Shown here one piece after another: positions 25,243 through 34,901 of a stretch of 64,000 bases of DNA (its first letter is position 1; every line of letters begins with the position of its first letter). Source of the stretch: an uncultured Bacteroidia bacterium. Its GTDB lineage: Bacteria > Bacteroidota > Bacteroidia > Bacteroidales > UBA932. A program made the position numbers and the translations under genes. The stretch covers positions 1 to 64,000 of the forward strand of contig CACYWN010000015.1 of NCBI GenBank assembly GCA_902778105.1, in the 5' to 3' direction. Under the pieces are notes generated by a model, which did no database searches, had not been told where the DNA came from, and worked only from the letters and a program-made list of their open reading frames with translations.

Positions 25243-26880
25243 ATGAAAAGAACAAGATATGCCCTGGCGGTCCTTGCTGCCGCCCTTTTAGCCACCTCGG
25301 CTGCATCTGCCCAGTCCAAGAGTTTCTCCCTGGGTAAATGGGTCGAACTCCACAACGCCATCCTCAAGGAACTCAACCGCTCCTATGTCGACTCGCTCGA
25401 AGTCGGCCGCATCGAACGGGAAGGGGTGGATGCGATGCTGGAGGCCCTGGATCCCTATACCGTGTATGTCCCCGAAGAAGAACAGGAGGACTTCCAGATG
25501 ATGCTTTCCAACACGTATGGAGGCATCGGCGCCGTCATCTACAAGGCCGACGTGAACGGAAATGTCCTGATCAATGAACCTTACGCCGGTTCGCCGGCCG
25601 CGAAGGCGGGACTGGTGTGCGGCGATGAAATCGAGGCCATCGACGGGGAGACCACCCACGGCCTTACCAGCCAGCAGAGTTCCGACAAGATGCGTGGAAA
25701 ACCCGGAACGACCGTCGTCTTCCGCGTCAAGAAACTGCGTGGAGGCCCCACCTGGAAGGCGGGAGATGTCATCGATGTTCCCGTGACGCGCGAGCGCATC
25801 GCCCTTCCCTCGGTCGAGTATGTGGGAATGCTCAATGAAAACGACGGCTACATTCTCATGTCCAAGTTTACAGAGGGGGTGGCGCAAAGTGTCCGGGATG
25901 GATACAATGCCCTGAAGAAGCAGGGAATGAAGCGGCTGGTCTTCGACCTTCGCGGCAATGGAGGCGGCTTGATGCACGAAGCGGTGAGCATCGTTTCCCT
26001 GTTCGTGCCCAGGGGGTCGGTCGTCGTTACGTCCAAGGGGCGTGCGGCCGGTTCGGGGCAGGTGTACAAGACCACGACCGACCCGGTGGACCTGGACATC
26101 CCCATCGTCGTCCTGGTCGATTCCGGATCGGCTTCGGCCTCGGAAATCGTTTCCGGCGCCCTGCAGGATTTGGACCGCGCCACGATTATCGGCACGCGCA
26201 CTTACGGGAAGGGCCTGGTACAGAGCATCCGTCCGCTGCCCTATGACGGCCAGCTGAAGGTGACGACGGCCAAGTATTATACCCCTTCCGGGCGCTGCGT
26301 GCAGGCCATCGACTACAGCCATCGCAACGAAGACGGCAGCGTGGGACACATCCCCGATTCCCTGACGCACGAATTCAAGACGGCCCATGGCCGTACGGTC
26401 CGGGACGGCGGTGGCATCACCCCGGATTACGAAGTCAGGGGACATCGCTATTCCCGCCTGACCTATTCCATTGTGATGAACGGCATCGTGGACCAGTATG
26501 CGATGAAATATGTGCGTGAGCACGAGGCACTTCCGTCGGTGGAGGACTTCCATTTCACCGATTACGCCGATTTCGTGGACTTCGCGAAGGACAAGGAATT
26601 CGACTACCGTTCATCCGCCCGCGCTTTCTTCGACGAGATGAAGAAAGCCCTTGCTGAAGACGGCCTGACCGATGCGATGTCCGGTGAGATTGCCGCCTTG
26701 GAGAAATCCCTGGACATGGACAAGGTGACCTTCCTGAATCTCAAGAAGGACGAGATCATACCTTTCATCGAGGAAGAGATCGCTGTCCGCTACTGGTTCC
26801 AGGAAGCCGGCGTCAAAGTCCAGCTGCGCTACGACGACCAGTTGAAGGAAGCCCTCACGAAACCGGCGATCAGCTGGTAG
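25243..26880 (+). CDS. S41 C-terminal processing peptidase (CtpA/Tsp-like), exported
   Basis: The start is ATG 25243, giving a signal peptide (MKRTRYALAVLAAALLATS, cleavage near ASAQS). The track-like longer frame from TTG 25201 overlaps the promoter and is rejected. The 545-residue protein has an N-terminal helical region, a PDZ domain (about 95-175, AGSPAAKAGLVCGDEIEAIDG) and the S41 catalytic core. Ser298 in GSASASEI and Lys323 in YGKG form the Ser-Lys dyad with the usual 25-residue spacing. A helical C-terminal region follows. Such proteases trim or degrade periplasmic proteins with exposed C-termini. The gene overlaps the convergent U32 gene by 11 nt. Confidence 0.94.
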   Translation: MKRTRYALAVLAAALLATSAASAQSKSFSLGKWVELHNAILKELNRSYVDSLEVGRIEREGVDAMLEALDPYTVYVPEEEQEDFQMMLSNTYGGIGAVIYKADVNGNVLINEPYAGSPAAKAGLVCGDEIEAIDGETTHGLTSQQSSDKMRGKPGTTVVFRVKKLRGGPTWKAGDVIDVPVTRERIALPSVEYVGMLNENDGYILMSKFTEGVAQSVRDGYNALKKQGMKRLVFDLRGNGGGLMHEAVSIVSLFVPRGSVVVTSKGRAAGSGQVYKTTTDPVDLDIPIVVLVDSGSASASEIVSGALQDLDRATIIGTRTYGKGLVQSIRPLPYDGQLKVTTAKYYTPSGRCVQAIDYSHRNEDGSVGHIPDSLTHEFKTAHGRTVRDGGGITPDYEVRGHRYSRLTYSIVMNGIVDQYAMKYVREHEALPSVEDFHFTDYADFVDFAKDKEFDYRSSARAFFDEMKKALAEDGLTDAMSGEIAALEKSLDMDKVTFLNLKKDEIIPFIEEEIAVRYWFQEAGVKVQLRYDDQLKEALTKPAISW

Positions 26881-28177
26881 GGGAATCCACCCACTTGAAA
26901 ACCTTATCCCCGCGACGGGGGTGGATGCGTTCGTCCGCCTCTTTCGCGGGGTGCCCGTTGATGTGGTCCACGGGCTGGCCCTCAACGGGGACGGCAACCG
27001 AGCAGAAAACGCCCTTGGGGGCTTCGGAAACGGGTTGGAGGTCCACGCGCATGTCATCGACCGTCATCTCCACGCACCCCGTGGTCTTGCCGATGAAGCA
27101 GAGTTCGTCGCCGGTGCGGATGGCTCCGGTTTCGACGCGGATTTCGGCGACATTGATGCGGTTGAACCAGTTGGTGACCTTGCCCACGTATTCCCGGCGG
27201 CGGGTGGCCTGGCTGCCGTAGACGGCGCTCCACTGACCCAGGCGGGCACCCTGGTAGTAACCGTCCCAGAAGCCGCGGTTGAACACGCCGGCGAGTTCGT
27301 CCTTGAGCTTGGATGCCAGTTCCGGCGTATAGGTCCCGTCACAGACGGCATCGGCGGCCCTGCGGTAGCAGGAGGATACGCGTTTGACGTAATCGGCAGC
27401 CCGGGCGCGGCCCTCGATCTTGAACACTTTCACTCCGGCGTCGATGATCTTGTCCATGAATTCGATGGTACACAGGTCCTTCGGGGACATGATGTACTTG
27501 TTGTCCACGACGAGGTCGAAGCCGGTTTCCTCGTCCGTAACGTGGTAACCCCGCCGGCACACCTGCATGCAGGCGCCGCGGTTCGCGCTTTCTCCGTAGG
27601 CCGCCAGCGACAGGTAGCATTTGCCGGAAACGGCCATGCAGAAGGCGCCGTGGGCGAACATCTCGATGCGGACGAGCTGGCCGGAAGGGCCGGTGATCCG
27701 CTCGCGGACAATCGTTTCGTGGATTTCTTTCACCTGCTCCAGACGCAGTTCCCGTGCCAGGACGACGACATCGGCGAACTGCGCGTAGAACCGCAGGGCC
27801 TCCACGTTCGAGATGCTCAGCTGGGTGGAGATGTGGACCTCCAGGCCGATGCGGCGGGCGTAGAGGATGCAGGCCATGTCGGAAGCGATGACGGCATTCA
27901 CGCCGGTTTCCTTCGCGAGGTCCAGCACGCGGCGGGCTTCCTCCAGTTCTTCGCCGTACAGGGTGATGTTCAGGGTGAGATAGGCCTTGAGCCCGTAAGC
28001 GCGGCAGATGCGCATCACCTCGGGCAGGTCCTCCGCCTTGAAATTGTTGGCGGAATGGGAGCGCATGTTCAGGTGGCCGATGCCGAAATAAACCGAGTCA
28101 GCGCCTCCTTCGACGGCGGCGGTGAGGCATTCGAAACTGCCGGCCGGCGCCATGATTTCCAACTCGTCCGGTCTCAT
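26870..28177 (-). CDS. Peptidase U32 family protein (TrhP/YegQ-like)
   Basis: This 435-residue protein begins ELEIMAPAGSFECLTAAVEG and has the U32 signature EMFAHGAFCMAVSGKCYLS followed by a Cys-rich C-M-Q-V-C-R stretch that can bind an Fe-S cluster. The C-terminal domain is the beta-barrel seen in longer U32 proteins. Characterised relatives (TrhP/RlhA) hydroxylate tRNA or rRNA bases with prephenate as co-substrate; the name 'collagenase-like protease' is older. Its start overlaps the polyprenyl synthase gene by 4 nt, so it is the last gene of that operon. tRNA hydroxylation is the best family guess. Confidence 0.88.
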   Translation of the reverse strand: MRPDELEIMAPAGSFECLTAAVEGGADSVYFGIGHLNMRSHSANNFKAEDLPEVMRICRAYGLKAYLTLNITLYGEELEEARRVLDLAKETGVNAVIASDMACILYARRIGLEVHISTQLSISNVEALRFYAQFADVVVLARELRLEQVKEIHETIVRERITGPSGQLVRIEMFAHGAFCMAVSGKCYLSLAAYGESANRGACMQVCRRGYHVTDEETGFDLVVDNKYIMSPKDLCTIEFMDKIIDAGVKVFKIEGRARAADYVKRVSSCYRRAADAVCDGTYTPELASKLKDELAGVFNRGFWDGYYQGARLGQWSAVYGSQATRRREYVGKVTNWFNRINVAEIRVETGAIRTGDELCFIGKTTGCVEMTVDDMRVDLQPVSEAPKGVFCSVAVPVEGQPVDHINGHPAKEADERIHPRRGDKVFKWVDSPTS

Positions 28178-29133
28178 CGGACACGGTCGACGAGGTCGTC
28201 GGCGAACTGCTTGAGCACCTCGTAACCGCCGATGCCGGTCACCTTGGAAGCGGCGGACAGCGCCTTTTCGTGGAAACGGGCGATGGTTTCGCGGGCGTCT
28301 TCGGCTACGTGGACGGAGCCGTAGATTTCCATCACGCGGTCGATTTTCTTGTCGGGGTCTTCGTCGGAGGCGAGGGCTTCCGTGAGCCCCTTGGCGCCCT
28401 TCTCCATCGCGCGGACGGTCAGCCAGGATTTCTTTCCGTTGACGATGTCACCGCCGATGGGCTTGCCGAACAGCTTGACGTCGCCGTAGGCGTCCAGATA
28501 GTCGTCGGCGACCTGGAAGGCAAGACCCAGGTTGTACCCGTAGTCATACATGCCGTTCGCGATTTCGGACGGGGCGCTGGCGACGAGGGCACCCATCTTG
28601 GCGGAACAACCCATCAGTACGCCGGTCTTGAGGCCGATCATCTTCAGGTATTCCTGCATGGTGACGGCTTTGACCTGCTCGTAATCCATGTCATACTGCT
28701 GTCCGTCGCACACCTGGGCGGCGGTGGTGGAAAACAGGTCCAGGACCGCTCCCAGGCAGCCGGAAGGGGCCTGGGCGATCCGTTTGTAGGCATCGATGCA
28801 CATGACGTCTCCTGAGAGGATGGCCGTGTCCGGGGACCATTTCTTCCAGACGGTCTCATGACCGCGGCGCATCAGGGAGCGGTCCATGATGTCGTCGTGG
28901 ATGAGGGTGAAGGTGTGGAAGACTTCCAGTCCGGCGGCGGGGCCGAGGATTTCGGGGCCGAGCGTGTCATTGAACAGGCTGTAGACCGTCAGGCACAGCC
29001 TCGGACGCAGCCGTTTCCCGCCAATGGAGACCATATAGCGGAGCGGATCATACAGTCCTTCGGGTTCCCGGGTGAATTCGATGGTGGAAAACAGCCGCCG
29101 TACGGCCTCTTCGATTTTTTCTTGTGCAATCAT
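28174..29133 (-). CDS. Trans-isoprenyl diphosphate synthase
   Basis: This 319-residue protein has both Asp-rich motifs of the chain-elongating prenyl synthases: first motif HDDIMD (within FTLIHDDIMDRSLMRRG), second motif DDYLD (FQVADDYLDAYGD), as well as GGKRLRPRL near the N-terminus for isopentenyl diphosphate binding. It makes a linear isoprenoid diphosphate from IPP and an allylic primer in the cytoplasm. Chain length is not readable with confidence; length and pattern fit FPP/GGPP or longer synthases. The gene is 23 nt downstream of the TolC-like gene and overlaps the U32 gene. Confidence 0.92.
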   Translation of the reverse strand: MIAQEKIEEAVRRLFSTIEFTREPEGLYDPLRYMVSIGGKRLRPRLCLTVYSLFNDTLGPEILGPAAGLEVFHTFTLIHDDIMDRSLMRRGHETVWKKWSPDTAILSGDVMCIDAYKRIAQAPSGCLGAVLDLFSTTAAQVCDGQQYDMDYEQVKAVTMQEYLKMIGLKTGVLMGCSAKMGALVASAPSEIANGMYDYGYNLGLAFQVADDYLDAYGDVKLFGKPIGGDIVNGKKSWLTVRAMEKGAKGLTEALASDEDPDKKIDRVMEIYGSVHVAEDARETIARFHEKALSAASKVTGIGGYEVLKQFADDLVDRVR

Positions 29134-29156
29134 GGCACAAAAATACGAAGAATTCC

Positions 29157-30482
29157 CTACAACTCCAACGCCGACCCCCGGTAGAAATCCAGAAGACGCG
29201 ACTGGAACAGGTATTCGTAGGTGGCCTGGACGCGGTCCGACTCGGTTTTCAGCAGCCGGTTGCGGGATTCGTTGAATTCCGTGATGGAGGCTTTCCCGTT
29301 CTCATACTTGGCCTGGACCAGGCGGAAGGCGTCTTCGGCGGCCGTCGAGGCCTCGGTGGAAGCGTGGTATTTGGCCTGCGCGGCCACGGCGTTGTTCCAG
29401 GCCTGCTGGATCTCCTTGAACAGGCTCTGGCGGGCCTTGTCCAGCTGGATCTGCTGGAGATCCTGGTTCAGCCGGGCGATCCGGATGTTGTTCCGGGTCT
29501 GGAACTTCGTGAAAATGGGGACGTTCAGGGAAACGCCGATATACGGGCTGAAGTTGTGGGACAGCTGGTCGAAGAACTTGTCCTGCGGGTAGGCCGCGTT
29601 GCTGGTCGTGTAATAGTTGGTGCCCACCCCGCCGCTCAGGTTCAGGGACGGATACTGGGCAGCCTGGGCGATCTTCAGCGACCGTTCCCTGCCTTTCAGC
29701 CGGATTTCCTCGGCCCGGATGGCGGGGCGGACTTCCACCGCATCGGCAAAGATGCGTTCGGGCAGGTCCAGGAGGATTTCATCCACTTCCACCAGAGGCC
29801 GCTCGATGGAAAATCCTTCGCTGGAAGGAAAGTCCAGGAGCTGGCCCAGGTCCAGCAGGGCAAGCCGGAGGTTGTTCTCCGCCTGCACCAGGGTGACGCC
29901 GGATTGGGCGCGGGTGGCCTTTTGCTGCGACACATCGGCCTGTGCGGCCTTGCCGCTGGCGGCCATCGCCTCCAGGCGGGCGACCTGCGCGTCGTCCAGT
30001 TCGATCTGCTTGCGGGCAACGTCTACGATTTCGTAATCGTAAAGTACTTGTACATAAGCCCTTGCGACGGCTACGCGGATGTCGTCCCGGGCGCGTTCCA
30101 GATCGGCGGTCGCCGCTTCCAGGTTCAACCGTGACAGGGCAATGTTGTTCGGAGTGGCCAGTCCGTCGAAAAGGTTCATCGAGCCGCCGATGGAGAAGCC
30201 GGTGGACGTCGTGTTCGCGGATGTGTAGGTGTTGTCCGCCGTGAGGCCGCGGCCGAAGCTGAGGCTTTCGTTCACCGAGCCGCTCAGGTTGGGCAGCCAG
30301 CTGTTTTCAGCGGTGTTCGTCTGGATTTCCTGCTGGGTTACGTTCAGTTCGCTCTGTTTCACCGTCAGGTTGTGTTCCAGGGCCCAGTCCAGGCATTCCT
30401 GGAGAGACCAGGGGTGACGCAGGTCCTGCGCCCCGGCCAGGGCAGGGGCGAGCAGCGCGAGGAAGAGGAGGGTTCTTTTCAT
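29157..30482 (-). CDS. TolC-family outer membrane efflux protein
   Basis: This 441-residue protein has a signal peptide (cleavage near AGAQ) and the repeated long helices and beta-strands of the OEP/TolC family (WSLQECLDWALEHNLTVKQS; later FRLVQAKYENGKASITEFNESR). TolC proteins form a trimeric channel through the outer membrane and a periplasmic tunnel. It lies 4 nt downstream of the membrane fusion protein gene in an operon with an ABC ATPase and two permeases, so it completes a MacAB-TolC-like exporter. Substrate unknown. Confidence 0.94.
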   Translation of the reverse strand: MKRTLLFLALLAPALAGAQDLRHPWSLQECLDWALEHNLTVKQSELNVTQQEIQTNTAENSWLPNLSGSVNESLSFGRGLTADNTYTSANTTSTGFSIGGSMNLFDGLATPNNIALSRLNLEAATADLERARDDIRVAVARAYVQVLYDYEIVDVARKQIELDDAQVARLEAMAASGKAAQADVSQQKATRAQSGVTLVQAENNLRLALLDLGQLLDFPSSEGFSIERPLVEVDEILLDLPERIFADAVEVRPAIRAEEIRLKGRERSLKIAQAAQYPSLNLSGGVGTNYYTTSNAAYPQDKFFDQLSHNFSPYIGVSLNVPIFTKFQTRNNIRIARLNQDLQQIQLDKARQSLFKEIQQAWNNAVAAQAKYHASTEASTAAEDAFRLVQAKYENGKASITEFNESRNRLLKTESDRVQATYEYLFQSRLLDFYRGSALEL

Positions 30483-30486
30483 GGCG

Positions 30487-31584
30487 CTACTTCTTCTTAT
30501 CGTCGAGAATCTGGTTGCCGCGGACTTTCTCCCCGAGGGAGAGTCCTTCCTTGATTTCGATGTTCACCCCGTCGGAAAGGCCGGTCACCACGTCCCGGCG
30601 CTCGTAGCCGTTGTCCACGAGGACATAGACGAAGGTCTTTTCCCCTTCGAACTGGATGGCGCTTTCAGGAACGGTCATGACATTCTCTTCCCGCTGGAGC
30701 TCGATTTCAGCATTGGCGCTGTAGCCGGAGCGGATGGTGATGCCTTCGGGGACCTTGACGGTGGCCTTGATTTCGAAGAGGTTCGTCCCGCCGGACTCGG
30801 TGGCCTTCGGGGAAATGTACTCCAGGGCAGCGTCGATGGCGACGTCCTGCAGGGCACCCACCGTGATGCGGACGGGCAGGCCGATATGCACCCTGCCCAC
30901 CTCGGTCTCGTCGATGTTGCCGTCGAAGATGAGGTCGTTCATGTCGGCCACGGTGGCGATGGTGGTACCGTCATTGAAGGTGTTGGAGTTGATGACGGTG
31001 TTTCCCACCTTCACCGGAATGTCCAGGATGAGACCCGCGACAGAGGAACGTACGAGGGTGGAACTTCCTGATTTATTGGACGATGAAACGCCGTCGCGGA
31101 TGATTTCCAGGGACTCCACGGAGGCGTTGTACTCCTCCTTGGCCTGCCTGAGGGCCTGGGCTACCTGGTCGAAGGCCTCGGCGCTCACGAGCTGCTGGTC
31201 GAAGAGCTTCTTCTCCCGGTCGTAGTTGGTCTGCGCCTGTTTCAGGTTCACTTCGGACAGGCGGACCCGGCTCTGGGCGGAACTGAGCTGGCTCATTTCG
31301 GGGATGACCTTGAGTTTCGCGATGACCTCGTTCTTCTCGACCGTCTGGCCGGCTTCCTTGTACAGTTCGGCCACGATGCCGCTGATCTGGGCCTTCACGT
31401 TGACCTCGTCCCGGGGCTGGATCTTGCCCGTGACGACGGTGGATTTGGAAATGGTACCCATCTCGGGCGTCAGTTCTTCATACCGGATTTCCTGCGGACG
31501 CGAACGCTGGAACAGGTACGCGAAGGTGCCGAAAAAGACGGCGGCCGCGAGGAGGATGGTCAGGATTCTACCGATTTTTTTCAT
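30487..31584 (-). CDS. Periplasmic adaptor (HlyD/MacA-type membrane fusion protein)
   Basis: This 365-residue protein has one N-terminal membrane anchor (ILTILLAAAVFFGTFAYLF), then a lipoyl/barrel-sandwich domain split by an alpha-hairpin, a beta-barrel (VGNTVINSNTF, NDLIFDGNIDETEVGRV) and a C-terminal membrane-proximal domain ending in GLSDGVNIEIKEGLSLGEKV. This is the MacA layout. It links the inner-membrane ABC permeases to the TolC-like channel. It is 14 nt downstream of the second permease gene and 4 nt upstream of the TolC gene. Confidence 0.93.
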   Translation of the reverse strand: MKKIGRILTILLAAAVFFGTFAYLFQRSRPQEIRYEELTPEMGTISKSTVVTGKIQPRDEVNVKAQISGIVAELYKEAGQTVEKNEVIAKLKVIPEMSQLSSAQSRVRLSEVNLKQAQTNYDREKKLFDQQLVSAEAFDQVAQALRQAKEEYNASVESLEIIRDGVSSSNKSGSSTLVRSSVAGLILDIPVKVGNTVINSNTFNDGTTIATVADMNDLIFDGNIDETEVGRVHIGLPVRITVGALQDVAIDAALEYISPKATESGGTNLFEIKATVKVPEGITIRSGYSANAEIELQREENVMTVPESAIQFEGEKTFVYVLVDNGYERRDVVTGLSDGVNIEIKEGLSLGEKVRGNQILDDKKK

Positions 31585-31598
31585 ATGGTGTGCATTTA

Positions 31599-32855
31599 TT
31601 ATTCATCACGCATGGCGTCTACGGGTTTGATCTGCATGGCGCGGAGGGCAGGCATCAGGCCGGCCAGCACGCCGAGGACGGTCAGGAGGAGGGCGGCGAG
31701 GACCGCGGTGCTGAAAGGCACCTGAAAGGGCGCTTTCAGGATTCCGTCCGTGGTCATTGCGAGTTCTACGCCCGCGAGGATGACGACGCTGAACACGATG
31801 CCCAGCATGCCCGCCACGAGGGTGAGGAGGATGCTCTCGGAGATGATCTGGCCGAGGATCTGGCGGGGGGTGGCCCCGATGGCGCGGCGGATACCGATTT
31901 CGGTGGTCCGTTCCTTGACGCTCACCATCATGATGTTGGACACGCCGATGACACCGGCCAGCAGCGTTCCCAGGCCGATCAGCCAGATCAGGAAGTTGAT
32001 GCCCTTGAACAGGTTGTCCACGATGCCGAAGATGAGCTGGGTGTTCAGCAGGAACATCGCCTGCTCGTCCTTGGGGTCGATATAGTGTTGACGGGCAATG
32101 ATTTCCCTTACGCGCGGCGTGATGTCGCTCATCGTCACGCCTTCCTTCGCCGTAAAGCAGAGGAGGTGGAAGGTATTGCCCAGGTTGTAGGCCTTGCGGG
32201 CCTGGTTGATGGGGATGGTGACTGCGTCGGAAGCGCTGCCGTTGATGCTGATGCCGCCGCTGTCCCTCCAGTCTACGCCGATGACGGTATAGTAGCTTCC
32301 GTCGATGCTGATCCGTTCGCCGAGCGGATCGCCGCCTTCGGGGAAGAGTTCCTCGTACACCCGCTTTCCGATGACGCACACTTTCCGCTCCTGGAGGTTG
32401 TCGGCATCATTGATCCACCGGCCGTATCTGATCTTGGGCGTCTCGATCCTGGCATAATCGGCCCGGGTCCCTTTCACCACGGCGCGGGAGGCGGTATGCT
32501 CGTCCCGGGTGACGGTCTTTCCCCACAGGCTCACGGAGGGAGAGACGGTCTCCAGTTCGGGGACCATCGCCTTCAGGCGTTCCAGGTCGGCATATTCAAG
32601 GTTCCAGGTGCGGCCTTTCTTGAAGCCTTTGTAGGGCTTGGTGGTCGTGCTGGTGGCGACGATGCAGGTGTTCTGGGCGAACCCCTCGAAGTTCTCCACC
32701 AGGAGAGCCTTCAGTCCCTGGCCGCCGCCGGTGAGGATCATCAGCATGAACACGCCCCAGAACACGCCGAAACCGGTGAGCAGGCTCCGGCTCCTGTTGC
32801 GGAGGATGCTGTCCAGGATTTCCCGGAAGGTGTCTGTATCGAAATACCGTTTCAT
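31599..32855 (-). CDS. MacB-type ABC transporter permease
   Basis: This 418-residue inner-membrane protein has an N-terminal transmembrane helix (LTGFGVFWGVFMLMIL), a large periplasmic MacB-type domain and three C-terminal helices of the FtsX family, ending PVDAMRDE. The segment VSVKERTTEIGIRRAIGATP is the diagnostic cytoplasmic coupling loop. It overlaps the other permease gene by 4 nt, so the two permeases probably make a heterodimer driven by the ATPase encoded upstream. Probable role is export of a lipid, peptide or drug across the envelope. Confidence 0.93.
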   Translation of the reverse strand: MKRYFDTDTFREILDSILRNRSRSLLTGFGVFWGVFMLMILTGGGQGLKALLVENFEGFAQNTCIVATSTTTKPYKGFKKGRTWNLEYADLERLKAMVPELETVSPSVSLWGKTVTRDEHTASRAVVKGTRADYARIETPKIRYGRWINDADNLQERKVCVIGKRVYEELFPEGGDPLGERISIDGSYYTVIGVDWRDSGGISINGSASDAVTIPINQARKAYNLGNTFHLLCFTAKEGVTMSDITPRVREIIARQHYIDPKDEQAMFLLNTQLIFGIVDNLFKGINFLIWLIGLGTLLAGVIGVSNIMMVSVKERTTEIGIRRAIGATPRQILGQIISESILLTLVAGMLGIVFSVVILAGVELAMTTDGILKAPFQVPFSTAVLAALLLTVLGVLAGLMPALRAMQIKPVDAMRDE

Positions 32856-34114
32856 TCCGCGCGCAATGCTTCAATGGGTTTCACACGCGCGGCTTTCCAG
32901 GCGGGGATGGCTCCCGCGATGGTTCCGGCCACGATGAGCAGGATGGTCGCTTCCAGGGCGACGTCCAGGCCCACGGTGGGATTCACCAGCATCTGGATCT
33001 TCGTGATGCCGATGTCCACGGCTTCCTGACCCACGGTCTTGTCCATGATCTGGCAGGCGATCATGCCGAGGAACATGCCGATGTATCCGAACAGGGCCGT
33101 GATCGTGACGCTTTCGGCGATGATCAGTTTCAGGATCTCGGCGGGGGAGGCACCGATGGCCTTCCGGATGCCGAATTCGTGGGTACGTTCCTTTACGGCG
33201 ATAAGCATGATGTTCGAAACGCCCACGATGCCGCTCACCAGGGTAAGCAGGCCCAGGATCCACAGGAAGGTGCGGATGATCCGCTGGGCGTCGTTCATTT
33301 CCATGTTGTCCGTATACCCGTTCCGGATCCAGATACCCCGCCAGTCGTCCGGCGCCACGTCGTGGCGGAGCCGCATCGCACCGGCGTATTCCTTCTCGAA
33401 GGCTTCGTACTCATCCCGGGTCTCGGGGCCGTTCAGCGTGAAGGTGATGCTTTCGATCCGGTCGCTGGTGTCGTAGATGACCTTGTAGGCCGTGTAGGGG
33501 ATGGGGCAGGTCCGGTACATGTCGGACTCATCGGTATGGTAGATTCCTACTACCCGGAAGGAAACCGCTCCGGCATTCACCCATCGGCCTACGATGGCGT
33601 CGGGATCCTTCGGCAACAGTTCTTTGGCCTGGGCCAGGCTCAGGACGACCACTTTCCGCCGCTCCTTCAGGTCATCGGGATTCAGGAACCGCCCGGCGTA
33701 CATTTTCAGTTTCTCCTGGTCCTTGTATTCGGGCATTACGCCGGAAATCTGGCCCGCCACGGTGTTTCCGTCCAGGCTGAAGGTGACCCCTGTCGATGCG
33801 GTCCGGCGGGTGACGTCGCCCACGGTAGGGGACCAGCGGGGGCCTTCCGTGTAGGTGACGTCCGACTCGTCCAGTTCGATCTCACGGCCTTCCTGGTAGC
33901 CCGCATAGGGCTTGGAGGTGCGCCAGCCTTCCACCGAGACGCTCTGGAAGATGTAGTCGGCCATGTTGCCCAGGAACGAGTTCATGAGGCCGTTTCCGGC
34001 GCCCAGCAGGCAGATCAGCAGAAAGATCCCCCAACTCACCGCAAAGCCCGTAAGGACCGTGCGCAGCTTGTTGTTCCGGAGGTTGCCGGCTATTTCGTGG
34101 AATAATTCTGTCAT
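32852..34114 (-). CDS. MacB-type ABC transporter permease, second subunit
   Basis: This 420-residue protein has the same design as its neighbour: an N-terminal helix (LTGFAVSWGIFLLICLLGAG), a periplasmic domain and three C-terminal helices with the coupling loop VKERTHEFGIRKAIGASPAE, ending PIEALRAE. The two permeases are clearly related but divergent, consistent with an old duplication forming a heterodimer. It lies 19 nt downstream of the ATPase gene and overlaps the following permease gene by 4 nt. Confidence 0.93.
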   Translation of the reverse strand: MTELFHEIAGNLRNNKLRTVLTGFAVSWGIFLLICLLGAGNGLMNSFLGNMADYIFQSVSVEGWRTSKPYAGYQEGREIELDESDVTYTEGPRWSPTVGDVTRRTASTGVTFSLDGNTVAGQISGVMPEYKDQEKLKMYAGRFLNPDDLKERRKVVVLSLAQAKELLPKDPDAIVGRWVNAGAVSFRVVGIYHTDESDMYRTCPIPYTAYKVIYDTSDRIESITFTLNGPETRDEYEAFEKEYAGAMRLRHDVAPDDWRGIWIRNGYTDNMEMNDAQRIIRTFLWILGLLTLVSGIVGVSNIMLIAVKERTHEFGIRKAIGASPAEILKLIIAESVTITALFGYIGMFLGMIACQIMDKTVGQEAVDIGITKIQMLVNPTVGLDVALEATILLIVAGTIAGAIPAWKAARVKPIEALRAE

Positions 34115-34133
34115 TTCGAACTTGTCGGGAAAT

Positions 34134-34847
34134 CTATTTCATCATGGTTCCGTCCCAGGCCGTGTGGGCCTTGTTCTCTTCAATCTCGCCGATGATGCCG
34201 TCCTTGATGTGGATGATCTTGTCAGTCTCGTTGGCGACGCCGCTTTCGTGGGTGACCACGATGATGGTGATTCCTTCTTCCTGGTTGAGGCGCTTGAGCA
34301 GTTGCATCACTTCCACGCTGGTCTTGGAGTCCAGGGCTCCCGTGGGCTCGTCGGCCAGGATGATCTGCGGGCGGGTGATGAGGGCGCGGGCGATGGCGAC
34401 GCGCTGCTTCTGGCCGCCGGACATCTCGTTCGGGAAATGGGAAGCCCAGTCCGTGAGCCCCAGCTTCTCCAGGTATTCCATGGCCATCTCGTGCCGCTTC
34501 TTCCGCGAAACTCCCTGATAATAAAGGGGAAGTTCCACGTTCTCCACCGCTGTTTTAAAGCTGATGAGGTTGAAGCTCTGGAACACGAAGCCGATCATCC
34601 GGTTACGGTAGTCGGCGGCCTGTTTCTCGGACAGGTCCCTGATCAGCTTGCCGTCCAGCCAGTATTCGCCCGTGTCGTAATTGTCCAGGATGCCGAGGAT
34701 GTTGAGGAGGGTGGACTTGCCGGAGCCCGACGCGCCCATGATGGAAACGAACTCTCCCCGTTCGATGGAGAGGTCGATGCCCTTGAGCACGTGGAGCGGC
34801 TGCCCGTTATCGTAAGTCTTGTTGACGCCTTTCAGTTCGATCAGCAT
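34134..34847 (-). CDS. ABC transporter ATP-binding protein (MacB/LolD class)
   Basis: This 237-residue cytoplasmic ATPase has Walker A GASGSGKSTL (about 39-48), Q-loop FQSFNLI, signature MSGGQKQRVAIARAL, Walker B IILADEPTGALD and the switch His in VVTHE. Length and the NRMIGFVFQ segment match the MacB/LolD/FtsE class, which drives FtsX-type permeases without moving substrate through the membrane itself. It is the first gene of the seven-gene operon and has a strong -7 box 30 nt upstream. Confidence 0.95.
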   Translation of the reverse strand: MLIELKGVNKTYDNGQPLHVLKGIDLSIERGEFVSIMGASGSGKSTLLNILGILDNYDTGEYWLDGKLIRDLSEKQAADYRNRMIGFVFQSFNLISFKTAVENVELPLYYQGVSRKKRHEMAMEYLEKLGLTDWASHFPNEMSGGQKQRVAIARALITRPQIILADEPTGALDSKTSVEVMQLLKRLNQEEGITIIVVTHESGVANETDKIIHIKDGIIGEIEENKAHTAWDGTMMK

Positions 34848-34876
34848 TTCGTGTGTATTAGTATTCTGTTACACTG

Positions 34877-34884
34877 CAAAGATA
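34877..34884 (-). promoter_or_regulatory. -7 box TATCTTTG of the efflux operon
   Basis: On the minus strand TATCTTTG lies 30 nt before the ATPase start codon, an exact consensus match. It is the best promoter for the ATPase-permease-permease-adaptor-TolC-prenyl synthase-U32 run. Confidence 0.65.
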
Positions 34885-34901
34885 AGCGGTTTTTCCGCAA
34901 C

